This document shows, piece by piece, positions 37,285 to 46,803 of a DNA stretch of 64,000 nt. This DNA comes from Burkholderiales bacterium (GTDB taxonomy: Bacteria > Pseudomonadota > Gammaproteobacteria > Burkholderiales > Burkholderiaceae_D): positions 35,048-99,047 of the forward strand of contig JACOUL010000023.1 in assembly GCA_016177875.1 (NCBI GenBank), given 5' to 3'. The position numbers and the translations under genes were made by a program. The notes beneath the pieces were generated by a model. The model did not search any database, had not been told where the DNA came from, and worked only from the letters and a program-made list of their open reading frames with translations. Numbering within the stretch: position 1 is the first letter of the stretch; each line of letters opens with the position of its first letter.

Positions 37285-38567
37285 TGTTGTTTTCAGGATT
37301 GCATGCGGGCGGCAGGATGCCCGCGATTACACGCAAGGTGATGATATTGTCGTGCGCGCTGGCGCTTGGCAGTATGGCATTGTCTACCTCTACGCACGCC
37401 AAAAAACGCGAGAAGCAGGCTAAGGCTGATACGCAACCCGCCCATGCCATGAGCGGGGCAGTCAAGCCCGATCCCGAAATTCTTTTGCTGGAAGTCTATA
37501 AAGAGCTTGCAGCCAATCGCTTGCGCCGGGCACAGACTAAGGCGGATGCCTTGGTCGAAGCATATCCGACCTTCCGTCTCGGGCAGCTCATTCGCGGCGA
37601 TTTGCTTCAGCTGCATACCAAGCCGATCACGACATTTGGCGCCGTCCCCAATGCTCCGCAAGACAAGCTGAAAAACTTGCGCGAAGAAGCAATGGCGCGC
37701 TTGAAGTCTCTGCTGGAAAAGCCGGACCCGAACTTAGTGCCGCGCGCCGTCTTGCAATTGCGCGAGGACCAAAAATATGTCTTGCTGGTCGATGCCAAGC
37801 GTTCGCGCCTATACGTCTACGGCAACCAGCATGGCCAATTGAAGTTCGTTACCGACTATTACGTCAGCCAAGGCAAGCTCGGCGTCAATAAGATTAAGGA
37901 AGGCGACCAAAGAACGCCGATCGGCGTCTATTACATTACGCAGCGCGTCCCTGGCGCGAAGCTGCCGGACTTCTATGGCGCCGGCGCTTTGCCGATTAAT
38001 TATCCGAACGAATGGGACAAGATCAACGGCAGAAGCGGTTCCGGTATTTGGCTGCACGGCACACCTTCGGACAGCTACAGCCGTCCGCCCTTGTCGTCCG
38101 ATGGTTGCGTGGTATTGACCAATCCCGACTTGCACAAATTGTACGAATCGGTCGAAGCCGGCAAGACGCCGGTTGTCATTAGCGAGCGCGTCGAGTTCGT
38201 CCAAAAGTCGAAGTGGGAAAGCGACCGCAATCTCGCCAACAAGCTGCTCAATGAATGGCGGCGCGACATCGAAAGCCGCGATCCTGCTCGTGTCACGGCC
38301 AACTATTCGCGCCAGTTCAAAACGGAACGTGCCGAAACGCTGGGGATGTTGTATGACAAATACCAGCGCTTCTTATCGGGCGTAAAAAGCATCTCGATTA
38401 GCTTGCGTGACACCACGTTTTTCCTTTATCCCGGCCGCGATGACATGATTGTCGCCACTTTCACCCAGGATTCTTTGATCGGTAAAAGCAGAAATACCGT
38501 TCGCAAGCGCCAATATTGGTCGCGTGAAGGAACGCAGTGGAAAATCATTTCCGAGACCAATTTCTAA
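37284..38567 (+). CDS. L,D-transpeptidase (YkuD) with C-terminal NTF2-like domain
   Basis: 427 residues. A hydrophobic export signal (ILSCALALGSMALS) near residue 26 follows a short leader. The YkuD catalytic domain lies at about 150-285 with the motif HGTPSDSYSRPPLSSDGCVV, where Cys is the nucleophile (SDGCVV in place of the common S-x-G-C-x-R). The last 110 residues repeat the NTF2-like domain of the preceding protein. It probably forms 3-3 peptidoglycan cross-links or attaches proteins to the wall. ATG 37284 overlaps the upstream stop. A terminator follows. Confidence 0.9.
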   Translation: MLFSGLHAGGRMPAITRKVMILSCALALGSMALSTSTHAKKREKQAKADTQPAHAMSGAVKPDPEILLLEVYKELAANRLRRAQTKADALVEAYPTFRLGQLIRGDLLQLHTKPITTFGAVPNAPQDKLKNLREEAMARLKSLLEKPDPNLVPRAVLQLREDQKYVLLVDAKRSRLYVYGNQHGQLKFVTDYYVSQGKLGVNKIKEGDQRTPIGVYYITQRVPGAKLPDFYGAGALPINYPNEWDKINGRSGSGIWLHGTPSDSYSRPPLSSDGCVVLTNPDLHKLYESVEAGKTPVVISERVEFVQKSKWESDRNLANKLLNEWRRDIESRDPARVTANYSRQFKTERAETLGMLYDKYQRFLSGVKSISISLRDTTFFLYPGRDDMIVATFTQDSLIGKSRNTVRKRQYWSREGTQWKIISETNF

Positions 38568-38590
38568 GCGCATATTTTTACTCTCCCGCA

Positions 38591-38625
38591 AAACGGCTGC
38601 CTGGCGCAGCCGTTTGCATTTTTAG
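38591..38625 (+). terminator. Rho-independent terminator after the L,D-transpeptidase gene
   Basis: AAACGGCTGC (38591-38600) pairs with GCAGCCGTTT (38606-38615) around a five-base loop, followed by GCA and five Ts. Confidence 0.9.
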
Positions 38626-38741
38626 CATTGCTTGAATCTAACCCCTTGAAATTCAAAAGGTTTTTGGCGAAAAAGCTTTTCATTCTTCGAAGTTAAGACT
38701 ATGCTTAATAAAGATTGCGTATTGGAAACGTTAAGCGTGTC

Positions 38742-39983
38742 ATGACTACCCAAGTCTATTTTCCGAATGCTCACAAGATGCCGTGTGTCTCAAGTTTTTA
38801 CATGGCGCGTCAGCCTATTCTCGGCCGTCAACAGGATATGGCGGGATTTGCGCTCCAGTTTCGCGGCAATGCGCAAGTCTCTTCCCTGCTTCCGCATTTT
38901 GTCGAACTTCAAATAGAGTGCACACTGGGCGAGATGCGCGGCTTCGTCGATGTCGACGAAGCGGTCATCATGAGCGACGTCTTTCAAAAAATTCCGCGTA
39001 CGCGCTTCGTGTTGAATATTCCGGAAACCGTGAAAGCAAGCGATGAGCTTATGCAACGCATCGCACAGCTAACGGAGCAGGGCTTTGTGTTCGCGCTTGA
39101 CGAAGTCTTGGCGAATACGGATGACGTCTGCAGACTTTTGCCGCTGGTAGAAGTCGTCAGCTTTGACTTGCATAAGATGCCGATCGAGGCCTTGATACAA
39201 TTAACGCCTCAAGTCAAATTCGCCAATAAGCGCTTGTTGGTGCGCAACGTTGAAACGCTGGCGCAGTTCGATGCTTGTCTTGCGTTGGGCTTCGACTACT
39301 TTCAAGGCTATTACTTCGCCAAACCGATTATCGAGCCGGACAAAAAACTTGCGCCGTCACAACTGGCTATCATTGAAGTCATCACCTTGATTTCGACGGA
39401 GGCCGACGATTCGGAAATTGAAGAACGCTTTAAACGCGATGTTTCTCTCAGCTTGCATTTGCTAAGGCTGGTCAACTCGGCAGCCGTCGGCGGACATCAC
39501 ATCGATTCGTTACGCCAAGCCTTGATTGTCATGGGGCGTAAGCAGTTAATGAATTGGATGCAGGTATTGCTTTATGCGCAGCCGCACGACAATATCGCGA
39601 GCGTCAAACCCTTGCTTTTACTTGCCACGACGCGCGGCAAACTTCTTGAATTGCTTGCGCAACGCACTCGCGTCAGCAATCGTGGTGCCGGCGACACGGC
39701 GTTTACAGTCGGCATCATGTCCTTGATGGACACGCTGTTTTCAATGTCCTTGGAAGATATTCTTGAACACATCGCCGTAGTGGATGAAGTGCGCGACGCG
39801 CTGTTGCAGCGCAAAGGGTATTTCGGCGAATTGCTCCAGCTTGCCGAACAAAGCGAACGGGTAGAACTCATCGATAAGCTGGTGCCGGCGGTGCAAAAGC
39901 TTAACTTAACGAGTGAAGAATTTTATGCGCTACAAGTGGAAACCTTCGAGTGGAGTAATAACGTCGCGCGTGAAGCACATTGA
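38742..39983 (+). CDS. Degenerate EAL plus HDOD (YuxH-type) signalling protein
   Basis: 413 residues. The N-terminal half is EAL-like (ARQPILGRQQDMAGFALQFRG at residue 22, FDYFQGYYFAKP near 190) but lacks the ExL and metal-binding acids, so it should not hydrolyse c-di-GMP. The C-terminal half is an HDOD domain (LHLLRLVNSAAVGGHHIDSLRQAL). Proteins of this YuxH type act in regulatory networks linked to c-di-GMP or motility. ATG 38742 is preferred over an upstream TTG at 38715. The transcript is closed by a symmetric terminator. Confidence 0.85.
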   Translation: MTTQVYFPNAHKMPCVSSFYMARQPILGRQQDMAGFALQFRGNAQVSSLLPHFVELQIECTLGEMRGFVDVDEAVIMSDVFQKIPRTRFVLNIPETVKASDELMQRIAQLTEQGFVFALDEVLANTDDVCRLLPLVEVVSFDLHKMPIEALIQLTPQVKFANKRLLVRNVETLAQFDACLALGFDYFQGYYFAKPIIEPDKKLAPSQLAIIEVITLISTEADDSEIEERFKRDVSLSLHLLRLVNSAAVGGHHIDSLRQALIVMGRKQLMNWMQVLLYAQPHDNIASVKPLLLLATTRGKLLELLAQRTRVSNRGAGDTAFTVGIMSLMDTLFSMSLEDILEHIAVVDEVRDALLQRKGYFGELLQLAEQSERVELIDKLVPAVQKLNLTSEEFYALQVETFEWSNNVAREAH

Positions 39984-39993
39984 TTGATGATGT

Positions 39994-40033
39994 GAAGAAG
40001 GGCAAGTTCAAGAGAACTTGCCCTTCTTCTTTA
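39994..40033. terminator. Bidirectional terminator between convergent genes
   Basis: GAAGAAGGGCAAGTTC (39994-40009) and its exact inverse GAACTTGCCCTTCTTC (40014-40029) form a 16-bp stem with a four-base loop, followed by TTTA. It separates the EAL/HDOD gene from the converging haem lipoprotein gene, whose stop codon lies at 40031. Confidence 0.9.
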
Positions 40034-41578
40034 TAGTGCTCTCAGAAACGCAGTCAAATCCGCGACCTCTTGCGGCGTGAAGCCGACGCGGAAGCGCCGA
40101 TCGTAGAATCTGACGACGTCTGCCAAATCATTGGCCGATCCATCATGGAAGTAGGGTGAACGCGATTCTAGCCCGCGCAGGCTAGGCACTTTGAATCGAC
40201 CGATGTCGCTCCAGCGTCCCGTCAGCATTGCTTGACCTGGATCGGTGATTTCAATCAGCTCGCCGGTGGTGCGGTTTCTCAAGGTGTACAGAGGCAGATC
40301 GGGCGTGCGTCGAACCCCGGCAGCGGTGCCGGTATTCATCAAGCGCGGCACGCCATGAGTTCCGGCATTCGGCACATTGTGACAGCTGGCGCAGGTACCG
40401 CGGACGACTTGCAGCCGTGCGACATCGTTGAGGCCCGGCACGCCGGTGATATTGATCGGCCTGGAATTGAAAATCGCTTCGCCACGCGCAATCGCTTGTC
40501 GCGCATTGGCCATGGCAGGCGTGACGCCCGGTCCCGGAACGACGGTGCGCCAGGCGCCGAACATCGTCATCACAGCCGGGTTAAAGGAGGCGCCGGTCCG
40601 ATAGTCTCCGGCAAATAAATCATTGATCCCGAAATAAAATCCGGTGCGCGAGAGTTCAATCGGGCCGCCTCTGGCGCCATTGACGGTAAGGTTTCCGGCG
40701 GCGTTGTCAAACACTTGGGCGGTGAATAGGCCGGTTTCAAAATCGACGATAGCTTGCTGCTCTGCCGCCGTTAAATCGCGTACCGCTTCGGCATGTCCTC
40801 TCACGGCGGAGTTCGCCTGATGCATCAGGCTGACGTTTAAGGGGGCAAAGCATAGCGGCGGTAGACCGCCGGCGATGCAGAGATTGGAATTGGCATCAGT
40901 CAAAGTTTCGCGTGCATCCCACATCACCGTAGTATTGAATTTTAAATTCGTGCTCGGCAGCGGACGCCTAAATAATGAAAGCTCGGTAAAGCTGGCAAAG
41001 CCATAAGGGTCCCCTACTCGCGCTAATTCAAATTCAGCGCCGCTCGGTATCGGCAAGCCCACGCGAATCACCCCTTTGGTGAGCAGCATGCTGTACGCAA
41101 CACGCTTCTTCTCCAGCGTAGTCACATCCGTTTTCGGCGAGTTCGCGCCATCTACCAATCGGAAGAGAGGATCGTTGCCGCCGCTTGCATCGAATCGTGC
41201 CCGGACACGGTTAGGCGTGAGGCTCCAGCCTTGATTCTCTTGATGGCAGCTGGCGCAAGTCCTGCCGTTTCCAAACGGACGGAAAAAAGGATTGTTCGGA
41301 TCGATGGGCGCCGTACGGAAAGTTTGAACGCTTCCCGCTTGGTTCGGCACCGGTTGCAGCGCGCCGGGCTGCGTGGCGGCCACCTGCGCCGTTACGTTGG
41401 GAGTGTCCGCAACCCCGTCCGTAGTGGTGGCTACTTCTTGCGCAACCGGATCTGTGGCCGCCGACTTTTCACTGGTGCTTGTGCCGCTATCGCTGCCGCC
41501 GCCGCATGCCGCCAATAACACGGCAGTGAAGGTAAAAACGGTGACTGATGATACTTTGTTTATCGCTAACTTTTTCAT
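40031..41578 (-). CDS. MauG/cytochrome c peroxidase-like dihaem lipoprotein
   Basis: 515 residues. A lipoprotein signal (AVLLAAC, lipid Cys25) is followed by a low-complexity Ser/Thr/Ala linker and two haem c motifs, CASCHQENQ at about 108 and CASCHNVPN at about 400. This is the two-haem layout of the cytochrome c peroxidase/MauG superfamily, but spaced more widely than in classical CcpA because of an insertion. It is probably an outer-membrane or periplasmic peroxidase or oxidase. It is divergent from the sensor kinase at 41640, with about 60 bases between them. Confidence 0.87.
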   Translation of the reverse strand: MKKLAINKVSSVTVFTFTAVLLAACGGGSDSGTSTSEKSAATDPVAQEVATTTDGVADTPNVTAQVAATQPGALQPVPNQAGSVQTFRTAPIDPNNPFFRPFGNGRTCASCHQENQGWSLTPNRVRARFDASGGNDPLFRLVDGANSPKTDVTTLEKKRVAYSMLLTKGVIRVGLPIPSGAEFELARVGDPYGFASFTELSLFRRPLPSTNLKFNTTVMWDARETLTDANSNLCIAGGLPPLCFAPLNVSLMHQANSAVRGHAEAVRDLTAAEQQAIVDFETGLFTAQVFDNAAGNLTVNGARGGPIELSRTGFYFGINDLFAGDYRTGASFNPAVMTMFGAWRTVVPGPGVTPAMANARQAIARGEAIFNSRPINITGVPGLNDVARLQVVRGTCASCHNVPNAGTHGVPRLMNTGTAAGVRRTPDLPLYTLRNRTTGELIEITDPGQAMLTGRWSDIGRFKVPSLRGLESRSPYFHDGSANDLADVVRFYDRRFRVGFTPQEVADLTAFLRAL

Positions 41579-41639
41579 ATTCTCCTCCTATATTCATCCA
41601 TAATCCGTTCATAGAATGCTTCTGAAAAATGAAGGAAAA

Positions 41640-43115
41640 ATGGAGATGCGCATAAAAATCACGCAAAAAATCGCGCTTGCTGCGATTGGCATCGCCATGC
41701 TTTGTATCGCCACCATGGTGTGGGTCACGACGCAGAACCTGAAGCATGGATTTATCGCCTACTTGAATGAAGTGCAGGCACAGGAACTTGAGGAGGTACG
41801 CGACCTGCTGGTGGAAGAGTATCGGCGGCAGGGCAATTTCGACTGGCTGCGTCATAACCGGCGCGCCATGCGCGATTTATTGGAACGCCATTCGCCGCAA
41901 CCGGAATCCGATCGCCGTACGCTACCTCCGCCGCCGATGCGGCGCGATGATTTTGCGCCGCCGCACCTCCGAGAAGAGAGGCTTTCGCCGCCACCGCGTG
42001 AGGGTCGCTCGGATCGGCCACCACCCCCTTTGATGCAACGCCTGTCGATTAAGGACGATAGAGGCCATCCTATATTCGGTCCGCCCGATCCGTCGCCGGG
42101 TATTGCGCGCCTCATCGTGGTGGATGGGCGTACGGTCGGAACTTTGTCATTGCTCCCTTTGCGTCAAATCGATAGCGCGACCGATCGTAATTTCGTGCGC
42201 GGACAGATTCGCAATTTGCTTTGGCTTGCTGGTGTGCTCGTGCTTCTCGCCGCATTGCTCGCAGTCGGCTTGGCCCGCCACTTATTGCGCCCGATCGCTT
42301 CTTTGCGCAATGTAACGCAACGCATCGCGCTAGGCCATCTTGATGCACGTTCGCCGATTGTCAACCGCGATGAACTGGGCGAACTCGCCCACCATATCAA
42401 CGAGATGGCGAAAGCGCTTGAAACGCATGAGCGCCAACGGCGCAAGATGCTCGCCGATGTGTCGCACGAACTTAGAACGCCGCTTGCCGTCGTGCGCGGT
42501 GAGCTTGAAGCGTTGATCGACGGTATACGCCAAGTCGACGAGAAGGCGATCGCATCCTTGTATGCCGAGGTCATGCGCCTCAATAAAATGGTCGACGACC
42601 TATACCAGCTTGCGTTGGCTGATGCGGGTGATTTGCATTATCAGCGGCAGAATATCGATTTGACGCAATTGCTCGGCGAAATACTGAATAGATACCGCTC
42701 GCGTGTCGAAGCTGCCGGCTTAAGGTTAACCATCAATTTTTCTCAGCATGTCGCAAATGTCATGGCCGATTCGGGGCGGATAACGCAAGTCATTACCAAT
42801 CTTTTGGAAAACAGCATGCGCTACACCAATGCTGGCGGCACTATTGCTGCCTCCGTGCAGGTCAAAGGCCGCCATATCGAAATGTGCATTGAAGATAGCG
42901 CACCTGGCGTGCCGGAAGGCACTCATGCAAAATTGTTTGAAAGGCTGTATCGGGTCGATCAAGCGCGTAGCCGCGAGCGCGGCGGAAGCGGGCTGGGCCT
43001 GGCAATATGCAAAGTCATGGTTGAAGCGCATGGAGGAGACATTCAGGCCTCGCCCTCCAGCTTGGGCGGTGTCAAAATCGTGGTGCGCCTGCCGAAAGCC
43101 GGCAACGCGGCCTAG
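41640..43115 (+). CDS. BaeS-like sensor histidine kinase with proline-rich periplasmic loop
   Basis: 491 residues: membrane helix (about 10-30), periplasmic loop (about 31-185), second helix (about 187-210), HAMP, HisKA (VSHELRTPLAVVRGE), and HATPase (TNLLENSMRYTNAGG, GGSGLGLAICKVM). The loop is unusually rich in Pro, Arg and Glu (PPPPMRRDDFAPP and similar). It is read with the response regulator ten bases downstream and the Spy-like gene. AAGGA precedes ATG 41640; an earlier ATG at 41616 lacks a site. Envelope stress is the probable signal by analogy with BaeS/CpxA. Confidence 0.92.
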   Translation: MEMRIKITQKIALAAIGIAMLCIATMVWVTTQNLKHGFIAYLNEVQAQELEEVRDLLVEEYRRQGNFDWLRHNRRAMRDLLERHSPQPESDRRTLPPPPMRRDDFAPPHLREERLSPPPREGRSDRPPPPLMQRLSIKDDRGHPIFGPPDPSPGIARLIVVDGRTVGTLSLLPLRQIDSATDRNFVRGQIRNLLWLAGVLVLLAALLAVGLARHLLRPIASLRNVTQRIALGHLDARSPIVNRDELGELAHHINEMAKALETHERQRRKMLADVSHELRTPLAVVRGELEALIDGIRQVDEKAIASLYAEVMRLNKMVDDLYQLALADAGDLHYQRQNIDLTQLLGEILNRYRSRVEAAGLRLTINFSQHVANVMADSGRITQVITNLLENSMRYTNAGGTIAASVQVKGRHIEMCIEDSAPGVPEGTHAKLFERLYRVDQARSRERGGSGLGLAICKVMVEAHGGDIQASPSSLGGVKIVVRLPKAGNAA

Positions 43116-43125
43116 GAGAAAAAAA

Positions 43126-43815
43126 GTGGAAAGCGGCAAGCGCATTCTTATTGTAGAAGACGACGTCAAAATTGCATCGCTGCTGCTCGATTATTTCAAT
43201 GCGGGCGGGTTTCATACGACCTATGTTGCAGATGGGCGCAGTGCTGTAGAGCAGATTCGCGCGTCGAACGTCGATTTGGCGATTCTGGATTTGATGTTAC
43301 CGGAAATGGACGGCATTGAGGTTTGCAAAACTGTGCGCACATTCAGCCAGATACCGATCATTATGCTGACGGCGCGGGTCGATGAAGTTGACCGCTTGTT
43401 AGGGTTGGATATGGGGGCGGATGACTATGTATGCAAACCCTTCAGTCCTCGCGAAGTGGTCGCACGAGCTCGTGCGCAGTTGCGCCGCGTGAGCGGGCAA
43501 ATCGTGCAAAGCGCAAGCGATGAAATTTGCGTAGAGCGCGATGCTATGCGCGTCAAGATTAATGGCGAGCCCCTTACGTTGACCCCTGTGGAATTCCGGC
43601 TTCTTGCCGAACTTGTCGAACACCCCGGCCGCGTCTATTCGCGCCAGCAGCTACTCGACTTTTGCCATGAAGATCAGCGCGACATCAGCGACCGCGCGAT
43701 CGACTCCCACATCAAAAATATTCGGCGCAAACTAGAAAGTCGCTTGCCCAATGTAGATTGCCTGCAATCGGTCTATGGCGTGGGCTATCGTTTCGAGTGT
43801 TTCGGTTCCCATTAG
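43126..43815 (+). CDS. OmpR-family (BaeR-like) response regulator
   Basis: 229 residues from a GTG start with AGGAG upstream. The receiver domain (LIVEDDVKIASLLLDYF, phospho-acceptor Asp in LAILDLMLPEMDG, Lys in VCKPFSPRE) is followed by a winged-helix DNA-binding domain (LTPVEFRLLAELVEHPGRVY, DRAIDSHIKNIRRKLE). The frame is open far upstream, but that part lies inside the kinase gene in another frame. It is cognate to the upstream kinase and probably controls the Spy-like gene that follows. Confidence 0.95.
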   Translation: MESGKRILIVEDDVKIASLLLDYFNAGGFHTTYVADGRSAVEQIRASNVDLAILDLMLPEMDGIEVCKTVRTFSQIPIIMLTARVDEVDRLLGLDMGADDYVCKPFSPREVVARARAQLRRVSGQIVQSASDEICVERDAMRVKINGEPLTLTPVEFRLLAELVEHPGRVYSRQQLLDFCHEDQRDISDRAIDSHIKNIRRKLESRLPNVDCLQSVYGVGYRFECFGSH

Positions 43816-43890
43816 ATCGCTTCATCATTTCTCCATAGTTTTTGCGCACCATAGCTTGGCAAGCTTAATCAACTTAAAAGGAGTTCTGCC

Positions 43891-44271
43891 ATGCTGACAT
43901 CGAAACTTCTAAAGGCTGCAGCGATTACGGTTGGCTTTTGCGCACTTGCAATCGGAACCGATCCGGGATTCGCACAGCAAATGCGCAACGATATGCGCAG
44001 TGATCCACCCAATCAGGGGCCGCGCCGCGCTGGAATACCTCCCCGCCCCGATTTGGCGAGCGCCTTAGGAGCGGATGCTAAAACCGCGCAAGCAGTTGAG
44101 CAAGTCATGCGCGATCACCGTGAAAAAATGGAGGACTTGCGCAAGCAAACGGATATGAAGCTGTCTAAGCTGCTGACGGAAGAGCAATTGAGAAAATTGC
44201 ATCAAATGCATTCGCGGCGGCCGCATCAAGACAATCAAGTTCAGGGTGAACCGACGCCGCGCCGCTATTAA
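43891..44271 (+). CDS. Spy/CpxP-like small periplasmic protein
   Basis: 126 residues with a signal peptide ending near GFAQQ, a Pro/Arg-rich stretch and a helical C-terminus with an LTxEQ-type motif (LLTEEQLRKLHQM). In the Spy/CpxP/ZraP group such proteins are periplasmic chaperones or feedback sensors of envelope-stress kinases. It follows the BaeSR-like pair by 75 bases, the classical location of a regulon target. AAGGAG lies before the ATG. The family match rests on a short motif. Confidence 0.72.
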   Translation: MLTSKLLKAAAITVGFCALAIGTDPGFAQQMRNDMRSDPPNQGPRRAGIPPRPDLASALGADAKTAQAVEQVMRDHREKMEDLRKQTDMKLSKLLTEEQLRKLHQMHSRRPHQDNQVQGEPTPRRY

Positions 44272-44305
44272 AATTCAGCTGATCTTGGATGTTTTTTCGA
44301 CCGTA

Positions 44306-45220
44306 TTATAGTAAGCGCAGCAGGATGTCGAGCTGAGGGCGATATTTAATTTTATCCGGGGGAAGGCTAACGTTGACGCCAAACGCCGCATTGTGAGTAT
44401 CCCGCAGCCGCGGTCTTGCCAGCGGCATGCCGTCCGGACCGATCAAGGCGGCGACAAGCGGGCAGTGGACCTTATCGCCGCGCTTCATCACCATGCCAAG
44501 TTCGCCATTGGCGAGGCCTACCCAGCAGCCGGGCGGATAGATTCCCACTGCTTTGATAAGCGCGGCGCCGGCCTGATCGGGATTATGGGACTCATCCAAA
44601 TAAGCATACTGTGCCGCGGCCGATGCCGGCAGCGCCGCACGGCTCTTGCGCGGACTGATGCGCGAAGCAAATACGTCCGCCCGTTGGATCATGCGGGCAA
44701 GCTGCGAAGCTAGCTGGCGCGAAGTGAGAGTGCCGGGTTCCGCCTCATGGTGCCGGCGGACCGACTCCAGCCACAATTCATCGGTGCAGCCGAACGTTTT
44801 CAGCATTTCTTCTGAACGAGCGGGATGCGCTGCAATTTGCGACTTTTGATCATCGGTCAAGGCGCTGGTCTGCTGCGATAGCTGGTCCTGCAACTCAGTC
44901 ATGCTGATATTCATCGTAAGCGCCGCGAAATGAAGCGCCTGACGCGTCTCCTCATCCCAAGTGTCAATTTGTAAAGCACCGAGATGGGACAACGCCATGA
45001 CCAGCATCGCATGGGTTGAACTGTACTGATGGATTTCGACGCTCGCGAAATCGACGAGCGTCAGTAATACGTGATCGGAATTTGCGGTGAGGTGCTCGAC
45101 CATTTGGCTTTCGATCAAGCGAATTTGCGCCAAAAAATCGGCTGGTTCCGGACGTCTCAGTAAGCCTTGCAGTTTGAGCTGGAGATCAAGCAGCGGAAGG
45201 AGCTTCATGGAATTCGTCAT
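44306..45220 (-). CDS. Degenerate HD-domain protein
   Basis: 304 residues. The central helices (STHAMLVMALSHLGA, HFAALTMNISMTELQDQL, HPARSEEMLKTFG, VRRHHEAEPG) follow the helix order of HD-GYP phosphodiesterases, but the HDIGK motif is missing and only scattered His residues remain. Enzymatic activity is therefore doubtful. The C-terminal 80 residues (IKAVGIYPPGCWVGLANGELGMVM) resemble the strand extension following HD-GYP domains in related proteins. It is divergent from the GGDEF gene, so a c-di-GMP role is plausible. No operon partner. Confidence 0.72.
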   Translation of the reverse strand: MTNSMKLLPLLDLQLKLQGLLRRPEPADFLAQIRLIESQMVEHLTANSDHVLLTLVDFASVEIHQYSSTHAMLVMALSHLGALQIDTWDEETRQALHFAALTMNISMTELQDQLSQQTSALTDDQKSQIAAHPARSEEMLKTFGCTDELWLESVRRHHEAEPGTLTSRQLASQLARMIQRADVFASRISPRKSRAALPASAAAQYAYLDESHNPDQAGAALIKAVGIYPPGCWVGLANGELGMVMKRGDKVHCPLVAALIGPDGMPLARPRLRDTHNAAFGVNVSLPPDKIKYRPQLDILLRLL

Positions 45221-45671
45221 CGTTTTTTATTACGTTTCAAAGACTTTAAGAGCTTCTAACGCAATGCAATCGAGCTGTCTGTCGCCGCATGGGGCCGGCA
45301 GACAAATTGACCGCATTATGTGAGAAGTTCTAAATGGCAGGCCAAGACCATTTATCTATTTTGCTCCCGATATCGACAATCCGCACTTAAGTTCTTTGCA
45401 TCTATTGCTCAATTATCCGATTTGCAGATTTCTTGAGGGCGTGTCAAAAACCGCCACAAAATTATTCTAGCAAGTATATTCTTACCGTATTAGGAAAATT
45501 CCTACAATTTTGAGCTTACAATATTCGAAAGAGCAGGCGGCAGGAACTTGATGTCGCGGCCTATTAATTCGGTCGATGAAACAGAATGATGGATATGCGG
45601 CGAGAGTTGAGCCGTGATCCGGCAGCAGTCGCGATACCGACAAAAAATAATAAAGACACTGGAGAGAACAT
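45221..45671. other. Intergenic region between HD-like gene and diguanylate cyclase gene
   Basis: About 450 bases without a convincing gene. It must hold two divergent promoters. A near-palindrome TAGGAAAATTCCTA lies at 45491-45504. The segment just before 45672 has GGAGAG as ribosome binding site. I see no tRNA, repeat or riboswitch in it. Confidence 0.5.
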
Positions 45672-46724
45672 ATGGAGACTCTTCTGCAGCACATTGCAGA
45701 GATCACTCGCAATCGCGATCATGATCTCTTGGATCTGTCTGTGATATCCGCCCTATATCACATGACCGAAGCAAACCAGGTGCGCGCACTCGAAATCGTT
45801 CCTGTCCGCGATGAATTATTTATCCAAGAAAAAGCCTGGATCAAAGATGGCCAGGCGATCTCGGCGAGCACTGCCGGCGAAGAGGGGGAGGAAGAAAAAT
45901 CTTCTCTAACGTCTTATCCGGTCCTGCTGGACTGTCTTCACCGCAAAGGCCCAGAGGCGATGGAAGTCGCTTCAAGCGGCGAGTCGATTCTATGGATGCC
46001 AATTTGGCTCAATGAAAAAATTAACGGTTGCATTAAGCTTGAAAGCGATAAACCGTTCTCCTCGGAGACGCTGCAAGTCATCCATGGCATCGTCGAGGTA
46101 TATCGGAATTACCAAGGTTTGATCGATTACAGTGAGCGCGATTCGCTCACAGGTCTTTTGAACCGCAAGACCTTCGACGAGAAATTCGCGCGCATGGCAT
46201 CCTCGGTTACCGGTCATGAGCGTCACAACTTGAGTCCCGAGGAGGAGCGACGTTTAAGCAGCGAAAGCAACGAATCCAAGTCCAATTGGCTAGCGGTTGT
46301 CGACATCGATCACTTCAAACGCATCAACGATACTTTCGGCCATTTATATGGCGACGAAGTGCTGATTTTAGTGGCGAACATGTTGAAGTCCTCGTTTCGT
46401 GTGCAAGATCGCGTGTTTCGCTTCGGCGGCGAAGAATTCGTCATCCTATTGCGTTCGGTGACGCTTGAAAGCGCGCGAAAGGCCCTAGAGCGTTTTCGCC
46501 AGACGGTCGAGCAATACAATATTCCTCAGGTAGGCAAAGTCACACTGAGTGTCGGATTTGTGAGTATTACAGCCGAGACGCCGGTGGTCATTTTGGGCCA
46601 TGCGGATCAGGCGCTGTATTTTGCAAAAGAGAATGGCCGCAATCAGGTGCAGTTCTATGACGAGCTGGTGGCGATCGGTGCACTCAAATCGGAGGCAGCA
46701 AACGACGACGTGGAATTCTTCTGA
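45672..46724 (+). CDS. Diguanylate cyclase (GGDEF) with N-terminal GAF-like domain
   Basis: 350 residues. Residues about 20-150 look like a GAF sensor. The GGDEF domain (about 165-330) has an active-type GGEEF signature, the VVDIDHFKRINDTFGH segment and an RxxD inhibitory site (RVQD) five residues before it, so it should make c-di-GMP and be inhibited by product. It is preceded by GGAGAG. It was originally next to tRNA-Lys; the island now separates them. The hairpin downstream is discussed under terminators. Confidence 0.92.
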   Translation: METLLQHIAEITRNRDHDLLDLSVISALYHMTEANQVRALEIVPVRDELFIQEKAWIKDGQAISASTAGEEGEEEKSSLTSYPVLLDCLHRKGPEAMEVASSGESILWMPIWLNEKINGCIKLESDKPFSSETLQVIHGIVEVYRNYQGLIDYSERDSLTGLLNRKTFDEKFARMASSVTGHERHNLSPEEERRLSSESNESKSNWLAVVDIDHFKRINDTFGHLYGDEVLILVANMLKSSFRVQDRVFRFGGEEFVILLRSVTLESARKALERFRQTVEQYNIPQVGKVTLSVGFVSITAETPVVILGHADQALYFAKENGRNQVQFYDELVAIGALKSEAANDDVEFF

Positions 46725-46769
46725 TTTTTGTTCGATGCGGACGATGTAGAAGAGAGCCATCAAATAAAA

Positions 46770-46797
46770 AAGCGGTCACTATTTCTAGTGACCGCTT
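46770..46797 (-). terminator. Ancestral terminator of the tRNA-Lys transcript, stranded by the island
   Basis: AAGCGGTCACT and AGTGACCGCTT form a perfect 11-bp stem with a six-base loop. Read on the minus strand it is followed by a run of Ts, so it terminates transcripts coming from the right. It lies six bases beyond the copied tRNA 3' end at 46804 and so marks the original 3' flank of the tRNA gene. On the plus strand it is a weaker terminator for the GGDEF gene. Confidence 0.85.
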
Positions 46798-46803
46798 CTG
46801 TCT

